Positions 7,986 through 18,345 are shown, numbered from the stretch's first letter. The stretch: DNA of 64,000 bases from Hungatella hathewayi (GCA_025149285.1 CP102274.1:3064001-3128000), one strand, 5' to 3'. Made by a program: numbers and translations. Notes: generated by a model not told the origin, from the sequence alone.

Positions 7986-8040
7986 TTTAAACAGACTGGG
8001 AGGTAAATGTCAGACAGAACAAATGATGGAGGGAATTTAT

Positions 8041-8670
8041 ATGAGGAAAAAGTTTTTGAAAACAGGTGTAATTCTGTTCATGGCAGCAATGCTGTTGGCA
8101 GGCTGTTCCGGTAAGAGCAGCAAAACGGAGACAGAAGCAGAACCGGAGCAGGCATTGTATCCGGTTACGATAGACGGAAAAGAAATCCTGGTTGGCCAGA
8201 CCACAGTGCAGACGCTTCTGGATGAAGGGATGAATGTTACGGTATCCGAGATGACGGAAGACAAGCAGATTAATAAGTATGAGATTGATCCCGATGCGAC
8301 GCTGGAGCCGAATTCTTATTATACCGGCGGATCAATCTGGGTCACGGATTCCATATTTGCCCATATTTCCCTGGTCACGGACGAAAATGCCGTCCGTATG
8401 GGAGACGCAGTGATTGCCCGGTTGGAATTCAGTTTGACCAGCGGTGAAAAGAGCGAGCTGGAAAAGATTACCTTTAACGGCGTACCTGTCAGTGCGATAT
8501 CCAGGGAAAAGGCAGGAGAGATGTTTCCGGATTTTAAGGGAGATGAGTATATGTGGTTCCAATCGGGAGACGATTATGAATACTTCATGTCCTTTAGCAC
8601 AACAGACAGTATGATGAATAAGTTTTCTGTGGAAAAGGAATATGATGTGGACTGGAACAGCAAAGAGTAA
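8041..8670 (+). CDS. Lipoprotein of unknown function
   Basis: A 209-aa secreted protein. The signal peptide (MRKKFLKTGVILFMAAML) ends in lipobox LAGC, so Cys is probably lipidated and the protein anchored outside the membrane. After an Lys/Glu/Ser linker the domain starts PVTIDGKEILVGQTTVQ, a pattern common to Clostridial lipoproteins of unknown role. ATG 8041 is used because GGAGGG precedes it. It is monocistronic: a tRNA terminator lies upstream and a strong terminator downstream. Confidence 0.85.
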   Translation: MRKKFLKTGVILFMAAMLLAGCSGKSSKTETEAEPEQALYPVTIDGKEILVGQTTVQTLLDEGMNVTVSEMTEDKQINKYEIDPDATLEPNSYYTGGSIWVTDSIFAHISLVTDENAVRMGDAVIARLEFSLTSGEKSELEKITFNGVPVSAISREKAGEMFPDFKGDEYMWFQSGDDYEYFMSFSTTDSMMNKFSVEKEYDVDWNSKE

Positions 8671-8699
8671 TGAATGAAAGTATCATGGAAATGGATGAT

Positions 8700-8727
8700 A
8701 AAAGACACGGGTCTCCCGTGTCTTTTG
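8700..8727 (+). terminator. Terminator after the lipoprotein gene
   Basis: Stem AAAAGACACGG/CCGTGTCTTTT around a short loop. The symmetric A/T flanks allow use from either side. Confidence 0.85.
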
Positions 8728-8768
8728 CTGTCAGAAGCGGATGAAATTCATATTCAGGCAATAAAAAA

Positions 8769-8839
<71 letters not shown>

Positions 8840-8923
8840 TTAGTCATTTAACTGGCACGTCATATATTATAGCACGACTCTGGTAGAAATTTCAATACTT
8901 TTTTGAAAAAAACTGTTAAAAAC

Positions 8924-8953
8924 TTGCCAAATGTGGGAAATCCATTGTATAAT
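8924..8953 (+). promoter_or_regulatory. Promoter for the topoisomerase operon
   Basis: TTGCCA at 8924, an 18-base spacer and consensus TATAAT at 8948, 34 bases before the parE start. Confidence 0.7.
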
Positions 8954-8986
8954 AAGGAAAGACAATACAAGATGTGGAGGAGTATC

Positions 8987-10906
8987 ATGGCGAAAACACA
9001 GTATAATGCGGACAGTATTACCGTACTGGAAGGTCTGGAAGCAGTTCGGAAACGTCCGGGTATGTATATAGGCAGCGTCGGCACAAAGGGACTTAACCAC
9101 CTGATTTATGAGATCGTGGATAACGCAGTGGACGAGCATCTGGCAGGCTTCTGTAATCAGATCTGGGTTACACTGGAAGCGGATGGTTCCTGTACCGTAA
9201 GAGATGCGGGACGCGGAATCCCGGTGGAGATGCATAAGAAGGGCATGTCCGCGGAGCGAATCGTACTGTCCACCCTTCATGCAGGCGGCAAATTTGATAA
9301 TGATGCGTACAAGACAAGCGGCGGACTTCACGGAGTCGGCTCTTCTGTTGTAAACGCCCTTTCCGAGCGGATGAGCGTAAAGGTATATAAGAACGGTCTG
9401 ATTCATTACGACGCATATGAGAGGGGCATTCCGACGGTAGAACTGGTGGATGGTCTTCTTCCCACTCGGGGTAAGACAAAAGAGACGGGAACAGAGATCA
9501 ATTTTCTGCCGGATGGGGAGATCTTTGAAAAAACACGTTTTAAGGCGGAATGGCTGAAAAGCCGCCTTCACGAGACTGCCTACTTAAATCCCAACCTTCA
9601 GATTACCTATCAGAATAAGCGGGGAGGCGAGGAGGAGACCATACTGTTCCATGAACCGGAAGGTATTATCTCATACGTGAAGGAACTGAATTCCGGAAAG
9701 GCTCCGGTTCATGATCCAATCTACTACAAGGGTACCATCGACAAGGTGGAAGTGGAGGTGGCCTTCCAGTTCGTAGATACCTTTGAGGAAAATATTCTGG
9801 GCTTCTGTAATAACATTTTTACTCAGGAGGGCGGTACCCATCTGGCCGGCTTTAAGACCCGCTTTACGCAGATGATTAACAGCTATGCCAGGGAACTTGG
9901 AATCTTAAAAGAGAAGGATGCCAACTTTACAGGCGCGGATACGAGAAACGGCATGACGGCAGTCGTTGCGGTCAAACACCCGGATCCCATTTTTGAGGGC
10001 CAGACGAAGACAAAGCTGGCCAGCGCAGATGCCACAAAGGCGGTCTTTACGGTGACGGGCGATGAACTGCAGCGCTATTTTGACCGTAATCTGGAAATTC
10101 TGAAGGCGGTTATTTCCTGTGCGGAAAAATCCGCAAAGATCAGAAAAGCAGAGGAAAAGGCAAAGACGAACATGCTGTCCAAGTCTAAATTCTCCTTTGA
10201 CAGCAACGGTAAGCTGGCCAACTGTGAAAGCCGCGATGCGGAGAAGTGCGAGATTTTCATCGTCGAGGGAGATTCCGCCGGCGGTTCCGCCAAAACAGCG
10301 CGAAACAGGATGTACCAGGCCATTCTGCCCATCCGCGGCAAGATTTTGAATGTGGAGAAGGCTTCCATGGACAAGGTTTTGGCCAATGCTGAAATCAAGA
10401 CGATGATCAACGCTTTCGGATGCGGTTTCTCGGAGGGGTACGGCAACGATTTCGATATCACAAAGCTTCGCTACCATAAGATCATACTGATGACGGATGC
10501 CGATGTGGATGGAAGTCATATCGACACCCTGCTTCTGACCTTTCTGTACCGGTTTATGCCCGAACTGATCTATGACGGTCATGTGTTTATTGCCATGCCG
10601 CCTCTCTTTAAGGTGATTCCGAAGCGCGGCGAGGAACAGTACCTGTACGATGAGAAGGAGCTGGAGCGTTACCGGAAGACACACACGGGTGATTTTACGC
10701 TGCAGCGCTACAAAGGTCTTGGTGAGATGGATGCGCAGCAGCTCTGGGAGACCACGCTGGATCCGGAACACCGGGTACTCAAGCAGGTGGAGATCGAGGA
10801 TGCACGTATGGCCTCCGAAATCACGGAGATGCTTATGGGAAGCGACGTCCCGCCGCGCCGCCAGTTTATTTACGAGCACGCGGATGAAGCAGAGATTGAT
10901 GCATAA
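8987..10906 (+). CDS. parE: Type IIA topoisomerase ATPase subunit, ParE-like
   Basis: A 639-aa GyrB/ParE-family protein. It has the GHKL ATPase domain (EIVDNAVDEHLAG, DAGRGIP, GGLHGVGSSVVNALS), a transducer domain, a TOPRIM domain (EGDSAGGSAK, DADVDGSHI) and the C-terminal tail. ATG 8987 follows TGTGGAGGAG; an upstream in-frame ATG at 8903 overlaps the promoter. The partner subunit starts 12 bp downstream. There is no recF/dnaA context, and the partner lacks a GyrA box, so topoisomerase IV is favoured over gyrase. That choice rests on context and motif absence. Confidence 0.85.
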   Translation: MAKTQYNADSITVLEGLEAVRKRPGMYIGSVGTKGLNHLIYEIVDNAVDEHLAGFCNQIWVTLEADGSCTVRDAGRGIPVEMHKKGMSAERIVLSTLHAGGKFDNDAYKTSGGLHGVGSSVVNALSERMSVKVYKNGLIHYDAYERGIPTVELVDGLLPTRGKTKETGTEINFLPDGEIFEKTRFKAEWLKSRLHETAYLNPNLQITYQNKRGGEEETILFHEPEGIISYVKELNSGKAPVHDPIYYKGTIDKVEVEVAFQFVDTFEENILGFCNNIFTQEGGTHLAGFKTRFTQMINSYARELGILKEKDANFTGADTRNGMTAVVAVKHPDPIFEGQTKTKLASADATKAVFTVTGDELQRYFDRNLEILKAVISCAEKSAKIRKAEEKAKTNMLSKSKFSFDSNGKLANCESRDAEKCEIFIVEGDSAGGSAKTARNRMYQAILPIRGKILNVEKASMDKVLANAEIKTMINAFGCGFSEGYGNDFDITKLRYHKIILMTDADVDGSHIDTLLLTFLYRFMPELIYDGHVFIAMPPLFKVIPKRGEEQYLYDEKELERYRKTHTGDFTLQRYKGLGEMDAQQLWETTLDPEHRVLKQVEIEDARMASEITEMLMGSDVPPRRQFIYEHADEAEIDA

Positions 10907-10917
10907 GGAGAGGGAGC

Positions 10918-13155
10918 ATGGCTGAAAAGATTGTAAAAACAGAATATTCCGAGGAAATGCAGAAGAGCTACATGAACTATTCCATGAGCGTCATCACTGC
11001 CAGGGCAATCCCGGATGCGAGAGACGGATTAAAGCCGGTACAGCGGCGTGTACTGTATGATATGAGCGAACTTCGCTTAAACCACGATAAGCCTCACAGA
11101 AAGTCGGCGCGTATCGTGGGTGATACCATGGGTAAGTATCACCCCCACGGGGACAGCTCCATCTATGAAACTCTGGTGGTGATGTCACAGGTGTTCAAGA
11201 AAGGGATGCCCCTTGTAAACGGCCACGGCAACTTCGGCTCCATCGAAGGCGACGGTGCGGCTGCCATGCGATATACGGAGGCCAGGCTGGAGAAGTTTGC
11301 AGAGGAAGTCTACTTAAAGGATTTAGATAAGACGGTTGAGTTTATTCCCAACTATGATGAGACGGAAAAAGAGCCGGAAGTGCTCCCTGTCCGGGTGCCG
11401 AATCTGCTGATTAACGGTGCGGAGGGAATTGCGGTCGGTATGAGCACCAGCATTCCGCCTCATAATCTGGGGGAAGTCATCGACGCGGTCATGGCTTACA
11501 TTGACAATCCTGACATATCGACCAGAGAACTGATGGAATATATGCCGGGGCCGGATTTCCCGACCGGCGGAATCATCGCCAACAAGAGCGGCCTGGCGGA
11601 GATCTATGAGACGGGAAGCGGAAAGATCAAGCTTCGCGGAAAGATCGATATTGAGCTGGGAAAGCGCAAGGCCGACAAGGACAAGATGGTTATCACGGAG
11701 ATTCCGTACACGATGATCGGCGCAGGAATCAACAAATTCCTGGTTGATGTGGCGGAACTGGTGGAATCGAAGAAACTGACCGATGTGGTGGATATCTCCA
11801 ACCAGTCCAACAAGGACGGCATCCGCATCGTGCTGGAACTGAAAAAGGACGCGGATGTGGAAAAGATCCGCAACATCCTCTATAAGAAGACGAAGCTGGA
11901 AGATACGTACGGCGTGAATATGCTGGCCATCGCCGGAGGACGGCCGGAAACCCTGAATTTAAAGGGAATCCTTAAAAATTATCTGGACTTCCAGTACCAT
12001 AACGCGACGCGCAAATACCAGGCGCTTTTGGAGAAGGAACTGGAAAAAAAGGAGATCAGGGAAGGTTTGATTAAGGCCTGCGATATCATCGATCTGATCA
12101 TCGCCGTGTTAAGAGGCTCAAAAAACTTAAAGGATGCCAAGGCCTGCCTGATGACGGGAGATACCTCCAACATCAAATTCCGGGTATCCGGATTTGCAGA
12201 GGATGCAAAAAACCTGCATTTTACAGAGAAACAGGCCAGTGCCATCCTGGAGATGCGGTTATATAAGCTGATCGGTCTGGAGATTCTGGCTCTGGAGAAG
12301 GAGTACAAGGAGACGATGGCGAAGATCGCCGAGTACCGCCATATTCTGGAGAGCCGGTCCAATATGGATGTCGTGATCAAGAAGGACTTGGCGGCCATCA
12401 AGGAGGAGTTTGCCACACCGCGACGCACACTCATCGAGGATGGAAAAGAGGCTGTTTATGATGAGACTGCGGTGGCGGTATCAGAGGTGGTATTTGTCAT
12501 GGACCGGTTCGGTTACTGCAAGCTGTTGGATAAGTCCACCTATGACCGCAACAGAGAGACCATTGAGACGGAGAATGTCCACGTGGTGTCGTGCTTCAAT
12601 ACGGATAAAATCTGCATGTTCACCAACACCGGCAATCTGCACCAGGTGAAAGCCGCCGATATTCCCTATGGCAAGCTGAGGGATAAAGGCACGCCGATCG
12701 ACAACTTAAGCAAGTATGACGGCACAAAAGAGGAGATTATCTATCTGTGCAGTGCAGAATCCATGAAGGGCAGCCGATTCCTCTTTGCCACGAGACAGGC
12801 GCTTGTGAAAAGGGTACCGGGCGAGGAATTTGAGACGAATAACAGAACCGTGGCAGCTACCAAACTGCAGGACGGCGACGGAGTGGTATCGATTTTAGTT
12901 CTCCGGGCGGAGACTGAGGTGGTGCTGCAGACCTCAAACGGTGTATTCCTCCGTTTTGCACTGGAAGAGATTCCTGAGATGAAGAAGAATTCCAGAGGCG
13001 TACGCGGCATTAAGCTGGCACAGGGAGAGGAACTGGAGACCGTTTATCTGCTGGGAGAAGATCCCGTGGTTGAATACAAGAAAAAGGAAGTACATTTAAA
13101 CCGTTTAAAGATCGGGAAGCGTGACGGAAAGGGCAGTAAGGTTCGCCTGTCGTAA
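10918..13155 (+). CDS. parC: Type IIA topoisomerase cleavage subunit, ParC-like
   Basis: A 745-aa GyrA/ParC-family protein that cuts and rejoins DNA; the catalytic Tyr lies in AMRYTEARL. The quinolone-determining stretch reads [10 protein letters not shown]: the Ser equivalent to GyrA-83 is present, and Glu stands at the position where GyrA usually has Asp87, as in many ParC proteins. The C-terminal beta-pinwheel is short, and no QRRGGRG-type GyrA box is seen, so DNA wrapping like gyrase is unlikely. It is the second gene of an operon with parE, and a DegV gene follows. Confidence 0.85.
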   Translation: MAEKIVKTEYSEEMQKSYMNYSMSVITARAIPDARDGLKPVQRRVLYDMSELRLNHDKPHRKSARIVGDTMGKYHPHGDSSIYETLVVMSQVFKKGMPLVNGHGNFGSIEGDGAAAMRYTEARLEKFAEEVYLKDLDKTVEFIPNYDETEKEPEVLPVRVPNLLINGAEGIAVGMSTSIPPHNLGEVIDAVMAYIDNPDISTRELMEYMPGPDFPTGGIIANKSGLAEIYETGSGKIKLRGKIDIELGKRKADKDKMVITEIPYTMIGAGINKFLVDVAELVESKKLTDVVDISNQSNKDGIRIVLELKKDADVEKIRNILYKKTKLEDTYGVNMLAIAGGRPETLNLKGILKNYLDFQYHNATRKYQALLEKELEKKEIREGLIKACDIIDLIIAVLRGSKNLKDAKACLMTGDTSNIKFRVSGFAEDAKNLHFTEKQASAILEMRLYKLIGLEILALEKEYKETMAKIAEYRHILESRSNMDVVIKKDLAAIKEEFATPRRTLIEDGKEAVYDETAVAVSEVVFVMDRFGYCKLLDKSTYDRNRETIETENVHVVSCFNTDKICMFTNTGNLHQVKAADIPYGKLRDKGTPIDNLSKYDGTKEEIIYLCSAESMKGSRFLFATRQALVKRVPGEEFETNNRTVAATKLQDGDGVVSILVLRAETEVVLQTSNGVFLRFALEEIPEMKKNSRGVRGIKLAQGEELETVYLLGEDPVVEYKKKEVHLNRLKIGKRDGKGSKVRLS

Positions 13156-13192
13156 GTGGGAGCCACTGTCCGCCGCGGGAAAGGAAAACACG

Positions 13193-14044
13193 GTGAAAAG
13201 AATAGGGATATCTGCTGACAGTTCCTGCGATTTATCGGCAGAACTGGCAGAACAGTATGGGATTGCAGTCATACCTCAGGCCATTATCATGGATGGAAAG
13301 ACGTACCGGGATGGAATCGAACTGAAACCGGCCGATATCTTTCGTCATGTATCAGAAGGGGGAGAAATCTGCAGTACAACCGCGATTAACACGGCGGAAT
13401 ACTGCGGAGTTTTTTCGGAACTCAGGAAAGAATGCGGCGCGCTGATCCATTTTACCATCGGTTCAGGGCTGTCCAGCTGCTATCAGAATGCGGTTCTGGC
13501 TGCAAATGAGGTTCCTGGCGTCACAGTGGTGGACTCCATGAATCTTACCACCGGAATCGGCTATCTGGCTGTCGCTGCCGCAAAGATGGCGGCTGCCGGC
13601 ATGGAATTGGAAGAGATTACGGCAAAGCTGGAGGAGCTGAAGGCGCATATGGATGTGAGCTTTGTCATCGATAAGCTGGATTATCTTAAGAAGGGCGGAC
13701 GCTGTTCGGCGGTTACCGCATTCGGCGCCAATTTACTGAACATCAAACCCAGTATCTGTATGAAAAACGGAACGCTGGCGGTGGAGAAAAAATACCGCGG
13801 GGCATTTCGGCAGTGTGTGAGAAGGTATATCGAGGAGCGGCTTGACGCGGTGAAGGACCGCTGTGTACCGGATATCATCTTTCTCACTCACGCAGCCTGT
13901 TCGGAAGCGGTGTTGGAAGAAGCCGCAGATCTGATAAGAAGCCGGGGCATCTTTTCAGAGATTCTGGTGACAGAGGCCGGATGTACCGTGTCCAGCCACT
14001 GCGGTCCCAATACGCTGGGAATTATCTTTGCTGTAAAATCATAA
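13193..14044 (+). CDS. DegV family fatty-acid-binding protein
   Basis: A 283-aa DegV/EDD-fold protein. The family binds fatty acids, and FakB members present them to kinase FakA. Motifs include SADSSCDL at the N-terminus, TTAINTAEY, and the central GGRCSAVTAFGANLLNIKP. Start GTG 13193 follows AAAGGAA; upstream codons in this frame overlap the end of parC. It lies 37 bp after parC and probably shares its transcript. No fakA gene is in the window. Confidence 0.88.
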   Translation: MKRIGISADSSCDLSAELAEQYGIAVIPQAIIMDGKTYRDGIELKPADIFRHVSEGGEICSTTAINTAEYCGVFSELRKECGALIHFTIGSGLSSCYQNAVLAANEVPGVTVVDSMNLTTGIGYLAVAAAKMAAAGMELEEITAKLEELKAHMDVSFVIDKLDYLKKGGRCSAVTAFGANLLNIKPSICMKNGTLAVEKKYRGAFRQCVRRYIEERLDAVKDRCVPDIIFLTHAACSEAVLEEAADLIRSRGIFSEILVTEAGCTVSSHCGPNTLGIIFAVKS

Positions 14045-14079
14045 GCTGAAGTTGTGCGATTTATTCCCGCGGGAAATGA

Positions 14080-14250
14080 GCCAAATGGACGCGTCAGCGT
14101 GTCCATTTGGCGACTGCCGCGAGGGTCAAATACCCCGCCGCTCGAGGCGTTGCAAATTTGATTCTCCGTTGCTTGCGGCAGGGTTTTTGACTGGAAGATT
14201 CTTTTCCAGGACGTACATTCCAGAGAAATGTCTCTCGTGTACGTACAAAT
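14080..14250. repeat. Structured intergenic element upstream of asd
   Basis: The roughly 290-bp gap holds several hairpins and no convincing ORF. An 11-bp perfect stem GCCAAATGGAC/GTCCATTTGGC spans 14080-14111. CTGCCGC near 14114 can pair with GCGGCAG near 14175. CTGGAA/TTCCAG lies at 14191-14209, and an ACGTAC/GTACGT hairpin follows near 14211-14246. It does not match the lysine riboswitch or T-box consensus as far as I can judge. A dispersed structural repeat or a mixture of terminator and leader is possible. Confidence 0.5.
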
Positions 14251-14335
14251 GTATTTTTGTGACGAATAAACCTTGATTTTTTTTTTACTTTGTTATAGGA
14301 TAGTCTGAAAAAAGAAATGAAATGAGGAGAAAACT

Positions 14336-15424
14336 ATGGAAAAGAAGTTAAAGGTTGGTGTGTTAGGTGCAACAGGTATGGTAGGTCAGAGATTTATCTC
14401 TCTGCTTGAAAATCATCCCTGGTATGAGGTGGTGACCATGGCCGCCAGCCCCCGTTCTGCCGGTAAGACGTATGAGGAGGCCGTAGGAGACCGCTGGAAA
14501 ATGACGACTCCCATGCCGGAGGCAGTCAAAAAGCTGACAGTGATGAATGTAAACGAGGTGGAGAAGGTGGCCGCCAGTGTGGATTTCGTATTCAGCGCCG
14601 TCGATATGACGAAGGAAGAGATCAAGGCGATTGAGGAAGCGTATGCGAAGACGGAGACACCGGTCGTTTCCAACAACAGCGCGCACAGATGGACACCGGA
14701 TGTGCCCATGGTAGTGCCGGAGATCAATCCGGAGCATTTTGAAGTGATTAAGGATCAGAGAAAACGTCTCGGCACAGAACGCGGATTCATCGCTGTAAAA
14801 CCCAACTGTTCCATCCAGAGTTATGCTCCCGTATTAACCGCCTGGAAAGAGTTTGAGCCGTACGAGGTTGTGGCTACAACGTATCAGGCGATCTCCGGTG
14901 CAGGCAAGACTTTTAAGGACTGGCCTGAGATGGAAGGCAACATCATCCCTTACATAGGAGGCGAGGAAGAAAAGAGCGAGCAGGAGCCGTTAAGACTCTG
15001 GGGTAAGGTGGAAAACGGAGAGATCGTCAAAGCGAACGAGCCTGTTATCACCTGCCAGTGTATCCGTGTTCCGGTATTAAACGGCCATACAGCCGCCGTT
15101 TTCGTAAAATTCCGCAAAAAACCGACGAAGGAAGAATTGATCGAGCGTCTCGTAAGCTTCAAGGGGCTTCCTCAGGAACTGGAACTTCCAAGTGCTCCAA
15201 AGCAGTTTATCCAGTATCTCAATGAAGATAACCGTCCGCAGGTTACCATGGACGTGGATTTTGAACATGGCATGGGTGTTTCCATCGGACGCCTTCGTGA
15301 GGACACCGTATATGATTATAAGTTCGTCGGACTGTCTCACAACACGGTTCGCGGCGCGGCCGGCGGCGCAGTACTCTGTGCAGAGCTCTTGACAGCCCAG
15401 GGATATATTCAGGCAAAATCGTAA
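14336..15424 (+). CDS. asd: Aspartate-semialdehyde dehydrogenase, archaeal/fungal-type
   Basis: A 362-aa NADP-dependent enzyme that converts aspartyl-phosphate to aspartate semialdehyde, the branch point to lysine, threonine and methionine. It has the N-terminal Rossmann motif GATGMVGQRF, catalytic Cys158 in KPNCSIQ and the catalytic His in LNGHTAAVF. The sequence pattern (TPDVPMVVPEINPEH, CSIQSYAPVL) is that of the archaeal/fungal-type subfamily rather than the E. coli type, a known feature of many Clostridia. RBS ATGAGGAG. It stands alone behind the structured element. Confidence 0.93.
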   Translation: MEKKLKVGVLGATGMVGQRFISLLENHPWYEVVTMAASPRSAGKTYEEAVGDRWKMTTPMPEAVKKLTVMNVNEVEKVAASVDFVFSAVDMTKEEIKAIEEAYAKTETPVVSNNSAHRWTPDVPMVVPEINPEHFEVIKDQRKRLGTERGFIAVKPNCSIQSYAPVLTAWKEFEPYEVVATTYQAISGAGKTFKDWPEMEGNIIPYIGGEEEKSEQEPLRLWGKVENGEIVKANEPVITCQCIRVPVLNGHTAAVFVKFRKKPTKEELIERLVSFKGLPQELELPSAPKQFIQYLNEDNRPQVTMDVDFEHGMGVSIGRLREDTVYDYKFVGLSHNTVRGAAGGAVLCAELLTAQGYIQAKS

Positions 15425-15455
15425 AACAAATAAGATAAACGCGGAGGTAGCAGAA

Positions 15456-16517
15456 ATGGCTTACAGGAAAGAACAGTGGGGAGTGATGCCTTCCGGAGAA
15501 CCGGTCAGTCTCTATACGCTTTCTAATGATAACGGCGTGTCGGCATCATTTACCGATCTGGGCGGCACATGGGTGACCATGTATGTGCCCGACAGGGATG
15601 GGAAACTGGTCGATGTGGTTCTGGGATATGACAGTGTGGAAGCGTATCTGGAGAATCCGCCCCACTTTGGGGCTCCGATCGGCCGCAACGCCAACCGCAT
15701 TGCGGGGGCAAGGTTTACGCTGAATGGGAAAGAGTACCGGCTGGCGGCGAACGACGGAACGAACAATTTACACAGCGCGCCGGATCTCTATCACAGCCGC
15801 CTCTGGGAGGCGGAGACAGAGGAAGGGGATCTCGGAACCACTGTCCGCTTTTCTCTGTTCAGTCCCGATGGCGATCAGGGATATCCGGGAAATGCCGACA
15901 TTACGGTGAGCTACACGCTGACACCGGATGACAGTCTGGTTATCGCTTACCACATGGTATCTGACAGCGATACGATCGCCAATTTTACGAATCACACTTA
16001 CTTTAATCTGGACGGCCAGGACGGCGGAAATGCCATGGGCCAGAGTGTATGGATCGACGCCGACGCCTATACGGCCGCTGATGCGGGATCCATCCCGACT
16101 GGAGAGATCGTCCCGGTCGCGGGAACTCCGATGGATTTCACCGTCATGAAGGAGATTGGGCGTGACATAGACGCAGCGTATGAGGCCCTGATTCTCGGCA
16201 TGGGCTATGACCACAACTGGATCTTAAATCATGCGCCCGGCGAAACTGCGCTTTCGGCGGCAACCGAATCCGGCAAAACTGGAATCCGCATGGAGGTCTG
16301 CACCGATCTTCCGGGAATGCAGTTTTACACCGGCAACTTCCTGGGCACAGGTCCTGCAGGCAAGAATGGGATGATCTATGCTCCGAGATACGGATACTGT
16401 TTTGAGACGCAGTACTATCCAAACGCAGTCAATATGCCGGAATTCCCATCTCCGATATTGAAAGCAGGAGAGGAATACCGGACGACTACGGTGTATCGGT
16501 TTACACAGCAGAAGTAA
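15456..16517 (+). CDS. galM: Aldose 1-epimerase (mutarotase)
   Basis: A 353-aa galactose-mutarotase-fold enzyme interconverting alpha and beta anomers of sugars. Family motifs are visible: GRNANRIAGARFTLNG, GTNNLHSAPDLYHSRLW (first catalytic His), NHTYFNLDG (second His) and a late Glu in YCFETQYYPNAVNMPEFP. GGAGGTAG precedes the ATG. It lies 31 bp after asd with no terminator between, so co-transcription is possible though the functions differ. A strong stem-loop follows. Confidence 0.92.
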   Translation: MAYRKEQWGVMPSGEPVSLYTLSNDNGVSASFTDLGGTWVTMYVPDRDGKLVDVVLGYDSVEAYLENPPHFGAPIGRNANRIAGARFTLNGKEYRLAANDGTNNLHSAPDLYHSRLWEAETEEGDLGTTVRFSLFSPDGDQGYPGNADITVSYTLTPDDSLVIAYHMVSDSDTIANFTNHTYFNLDGQDGGNAMGQSVWIDADAYTAADAGSIPTGEIVPVAGTPMDFTVMKEIGRDIDAAYEALILGMGYDHNWILNHAPGETALSAATESGKTGIRMEVCTDLPGMQFYTGNFLGTGPAGKNGMIYAPRYGYCFETQYYPNAVNMPEFPSPILKAGEEYRTTTVYRFTQQK

Positions 16518-16565
16518 GAGTAACACCAGCAATTGTATTGGCGTTGCAGCACCATAAAAAAGAAC

Positions 16566-16600
16566 GGGCTGCCGCGGCTGTTATCCGGCCGCGGCAGCCC
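16566..16600 (+). terminator. 13-bp perfect GC hairpin
   Basis: GGGCTGCCGCGGC and GCCGCGGCAGCCC pair perfectly around a 9-base loop. There is no T-run afterwards, so it may be a Rho-type or weak terminator, or protect an mRNA end. Confidence 0.55.
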
Positions 16601-16631
16601 ATACGTATGTGAAAGGACATTAGGGAGACCT

Positions 16632-17570
16632 ATGAGTACGAAAGACGGAAAAGGAATTAAACTACTGGCAGCCATCGGGCTGATCATCACGACCATCATC
16701 TGGGGAAGCGCATTCGTTGTCATGAAAAATTCGGTGGACATCATATCCCCCACCTACTTGCTGGCGCTTCGTTTTACGATCGCGGCTATCGCGCTGATCC
16801 TGGTATTCTGGAGAAAGGTGATGAAGATCAACAAATCAGATTTACTCTGCGGCGGACTGCTGGGTGTGTTTCTCTTTGTCAGCTATTTCTTTCAGACGTA
16901 TGGATTAAAATATACGACAGCCAGCAAAAACGCGTTTATCACAACACTGTATGTGATCCTCGTTCCCTTTCTCCACTGGCTCTTTAACCATAAAAAGCCG
17001 AAGAGAAATAATATAATCGCTGCCTGCATCGCGGTCGTGGGCCTGGCTCTTTTGTCTCTGGAGGGGGATTTATCCATCAACATCGGAGACCTGCTGACAC
17101 TGATCTGCGGTTTCTTCTATGCGATACATATTGTATTTATCGACCGCTATACGGAAGACCATGATCCGGTCAAAATGACGGTTCTGCAAATGGTCGTGGC
17201 TGCGGTTTTAAGCTGGATTATCGCGCCGGTTCTGGAGGGGCCGTTTGACGGCAGGGTGATTGATAATTCTATGATAATCAGTCTTTTGTATCTGGGAATT
17301 TTCAGCACGATGATCGGATTTCTTCTCCAGAATGTGGGACAGAAATACTTAACGCCGAACACCTCATCGATTCTCTTGTCATTTGAATCGGTATTCGGTC
17401 TTATCTTTTCCGTGATCTTCCTGGGCGATCCGCTGACGATCCGGCTCATGGCCGGCTGCGCATTGATGTTTGCAGCGGTGATTCTCTCTGAATACAGGAA
17501 AAAAACAACACCATCAATCAAACCAGGAAAAGGAGATGTGAGTAATGAACAGCGCAATTGTAATCAATGA
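16632..17570 (+). CDS. EamA/DMT-superfamily transporter
   Basis: A 312-aa integral membrane protein with about ten hydrophobic helices and two EamA repeats (first IIWGSAFVVMKNSVDIISP; second from NIGDLLTLICGFFYAIHIVF). The family exports metabolites or amino acids; the substrate cannot be told. ATG 16632 follows TAGGGAGA; upstream in-frame codons run through the hairpin. Its last 26 bases overlap the next gene, implying translational coupling with the ferredoxin-nitroreductase. Confidence 0.87.
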   Translation: MSTKDGKGIKLLAAIGLIITTIIWGSAFVVMKNSVDIISPTYLLALRFTIAAIALILVFWRKVMKINKSDLLCGGLLGVFLFVSYFFQTYGLKYTTASKNAFITTLYVILVPFLHWLFNHKKPKRNNIIAACIAVVGLALLSLEGDLSINIGDLLTLICGFFYAIHIVFIDRYTEDHDPVKMTVLQMVVAAVLSWIIAPVLEGPFDGRVIDNSMIISLLYLGIFSTMIGFLLQNVGQKYLTPNTSSILLSFESVFGLIFSVIFLGDPLTIRLMAGCALMFAAVILSEYRKKTTPSIKPGKGDVSNEQRNCNQ

Positions 17571-18345
17571 AGAACGTTGTATCGGATGCGGACTCTGTGT
17601 ACAGGACTGTCCGGGAAACGCCATCGTATTAAGGGATCATAAGGCCGCTGCAGAAAGGCCCTGTATCACCTGCGGCCACTGTGTGGCAGTCTGTCCCTCC
17701 GGGGCGGTTTCCATACCGGATTATGACATGGCCGGAGTGGAAGCATATCAGGAGGATTCCTTTACCGTAGCTCCCGGAAATTTTCTTCATGCAGTGAAAT
17801 TCCGCAAAAGCATCCGCAGCTACAAGGATATGCCTGTCAGCCGGGACGTGCTGGAACGGATCATGGAGGCGGGCCGTTATACCGCCACGGCAAAGAATGC
17901 GCAGGCCTGTACCTTTGTCGCAGTGCAGACGCGTTTCCAGGAGTTTAAGGAACTGTTCTGGTCAGAATTTCCGTACATTCTGGAGGCCCTGAAGGAAACG
18001 AAGCCGGAATACGTGCGTGCCTTTACGAGGTTTTATGAGAAATGGAAGAAGGATCCGAAGGCTGATACCTTTTTCTTCAACGCGCCATGCCTGCTGATTA
18101 CGGCGGCAGATAACCCGCTGGACGGAGGCCTGGCAGCTGCCAACATGGAAAATATGGCCGTAGCGGAAGGCGCCGGCGTATTGTACAGCGGTTATCTACA
18201 GAGAACGATCAGCGTGAGTCCGAAGCTGATGGAATGGCTGGGGCTGGACGGACGGCCCCTGGCCTGCTGTATGCTTCTTGGGTACCCCGCTGTAAAATAC
18301 CAGAGGACGGCGCCAAGAAAAAAAGGTGATATCCGTTTTCTATAA
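17545..18345 (+). CDS. Nitroreductase with N-terminal 2x[4Fe-4S] ferredoxin domain
   Basis: A 266-aa fusion. Residues 1-60 hold two CxxCxxCxxxCP clusters (CIGCGLCVQDCP and CITCGHCVAVCP). Residues 85-260 are a nitroreductase-like FMN domain starting at RKSIRSYKDMPV. The pairing lets ferredoxin-type electrons reach FMN to reduce nitro, quinone or related substrates; the natural substrate is unknown. RBS AAAGGAGATG. It overlaps the EamA gene upstream and ends before a strong terminator. Confidence 0.9.
   Translation: MNSAIVINEERCIGCGLCVQDCPGNAIVLRDHKAAAERPCITCGHCVAVCPSGAVSIPDYDMAGVEAYQEDSFTVAPGNFLHAVKFRKSIRSYKDMPVSRDVLERIMEAGRYTATAKNAQACTFVAVQTRFQEFKELFWSEFPYILEALKETKPEYVRAFTRFYEKWKKDPKADTFFFNAPCLLITAADNPLDGGLAAANMENMAVAEGAGVLYSGYLQRTISVSPKLMEWLGLDGRPLACCMLLGYPAVKYQRTAPRKKGDIRFL

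Noticed and set aside
14052-14276. 74-codon open frame before asd
   Set aside because: Overlaps the hairpin element entirely, no RBS; Cys-rich nonsense composition.
14080-14335. Lysine riboswitch or T-box upstream of asd
   Set aside because: Conserved sequence blocks of either class were not recognisable; only generic hairpins seen.
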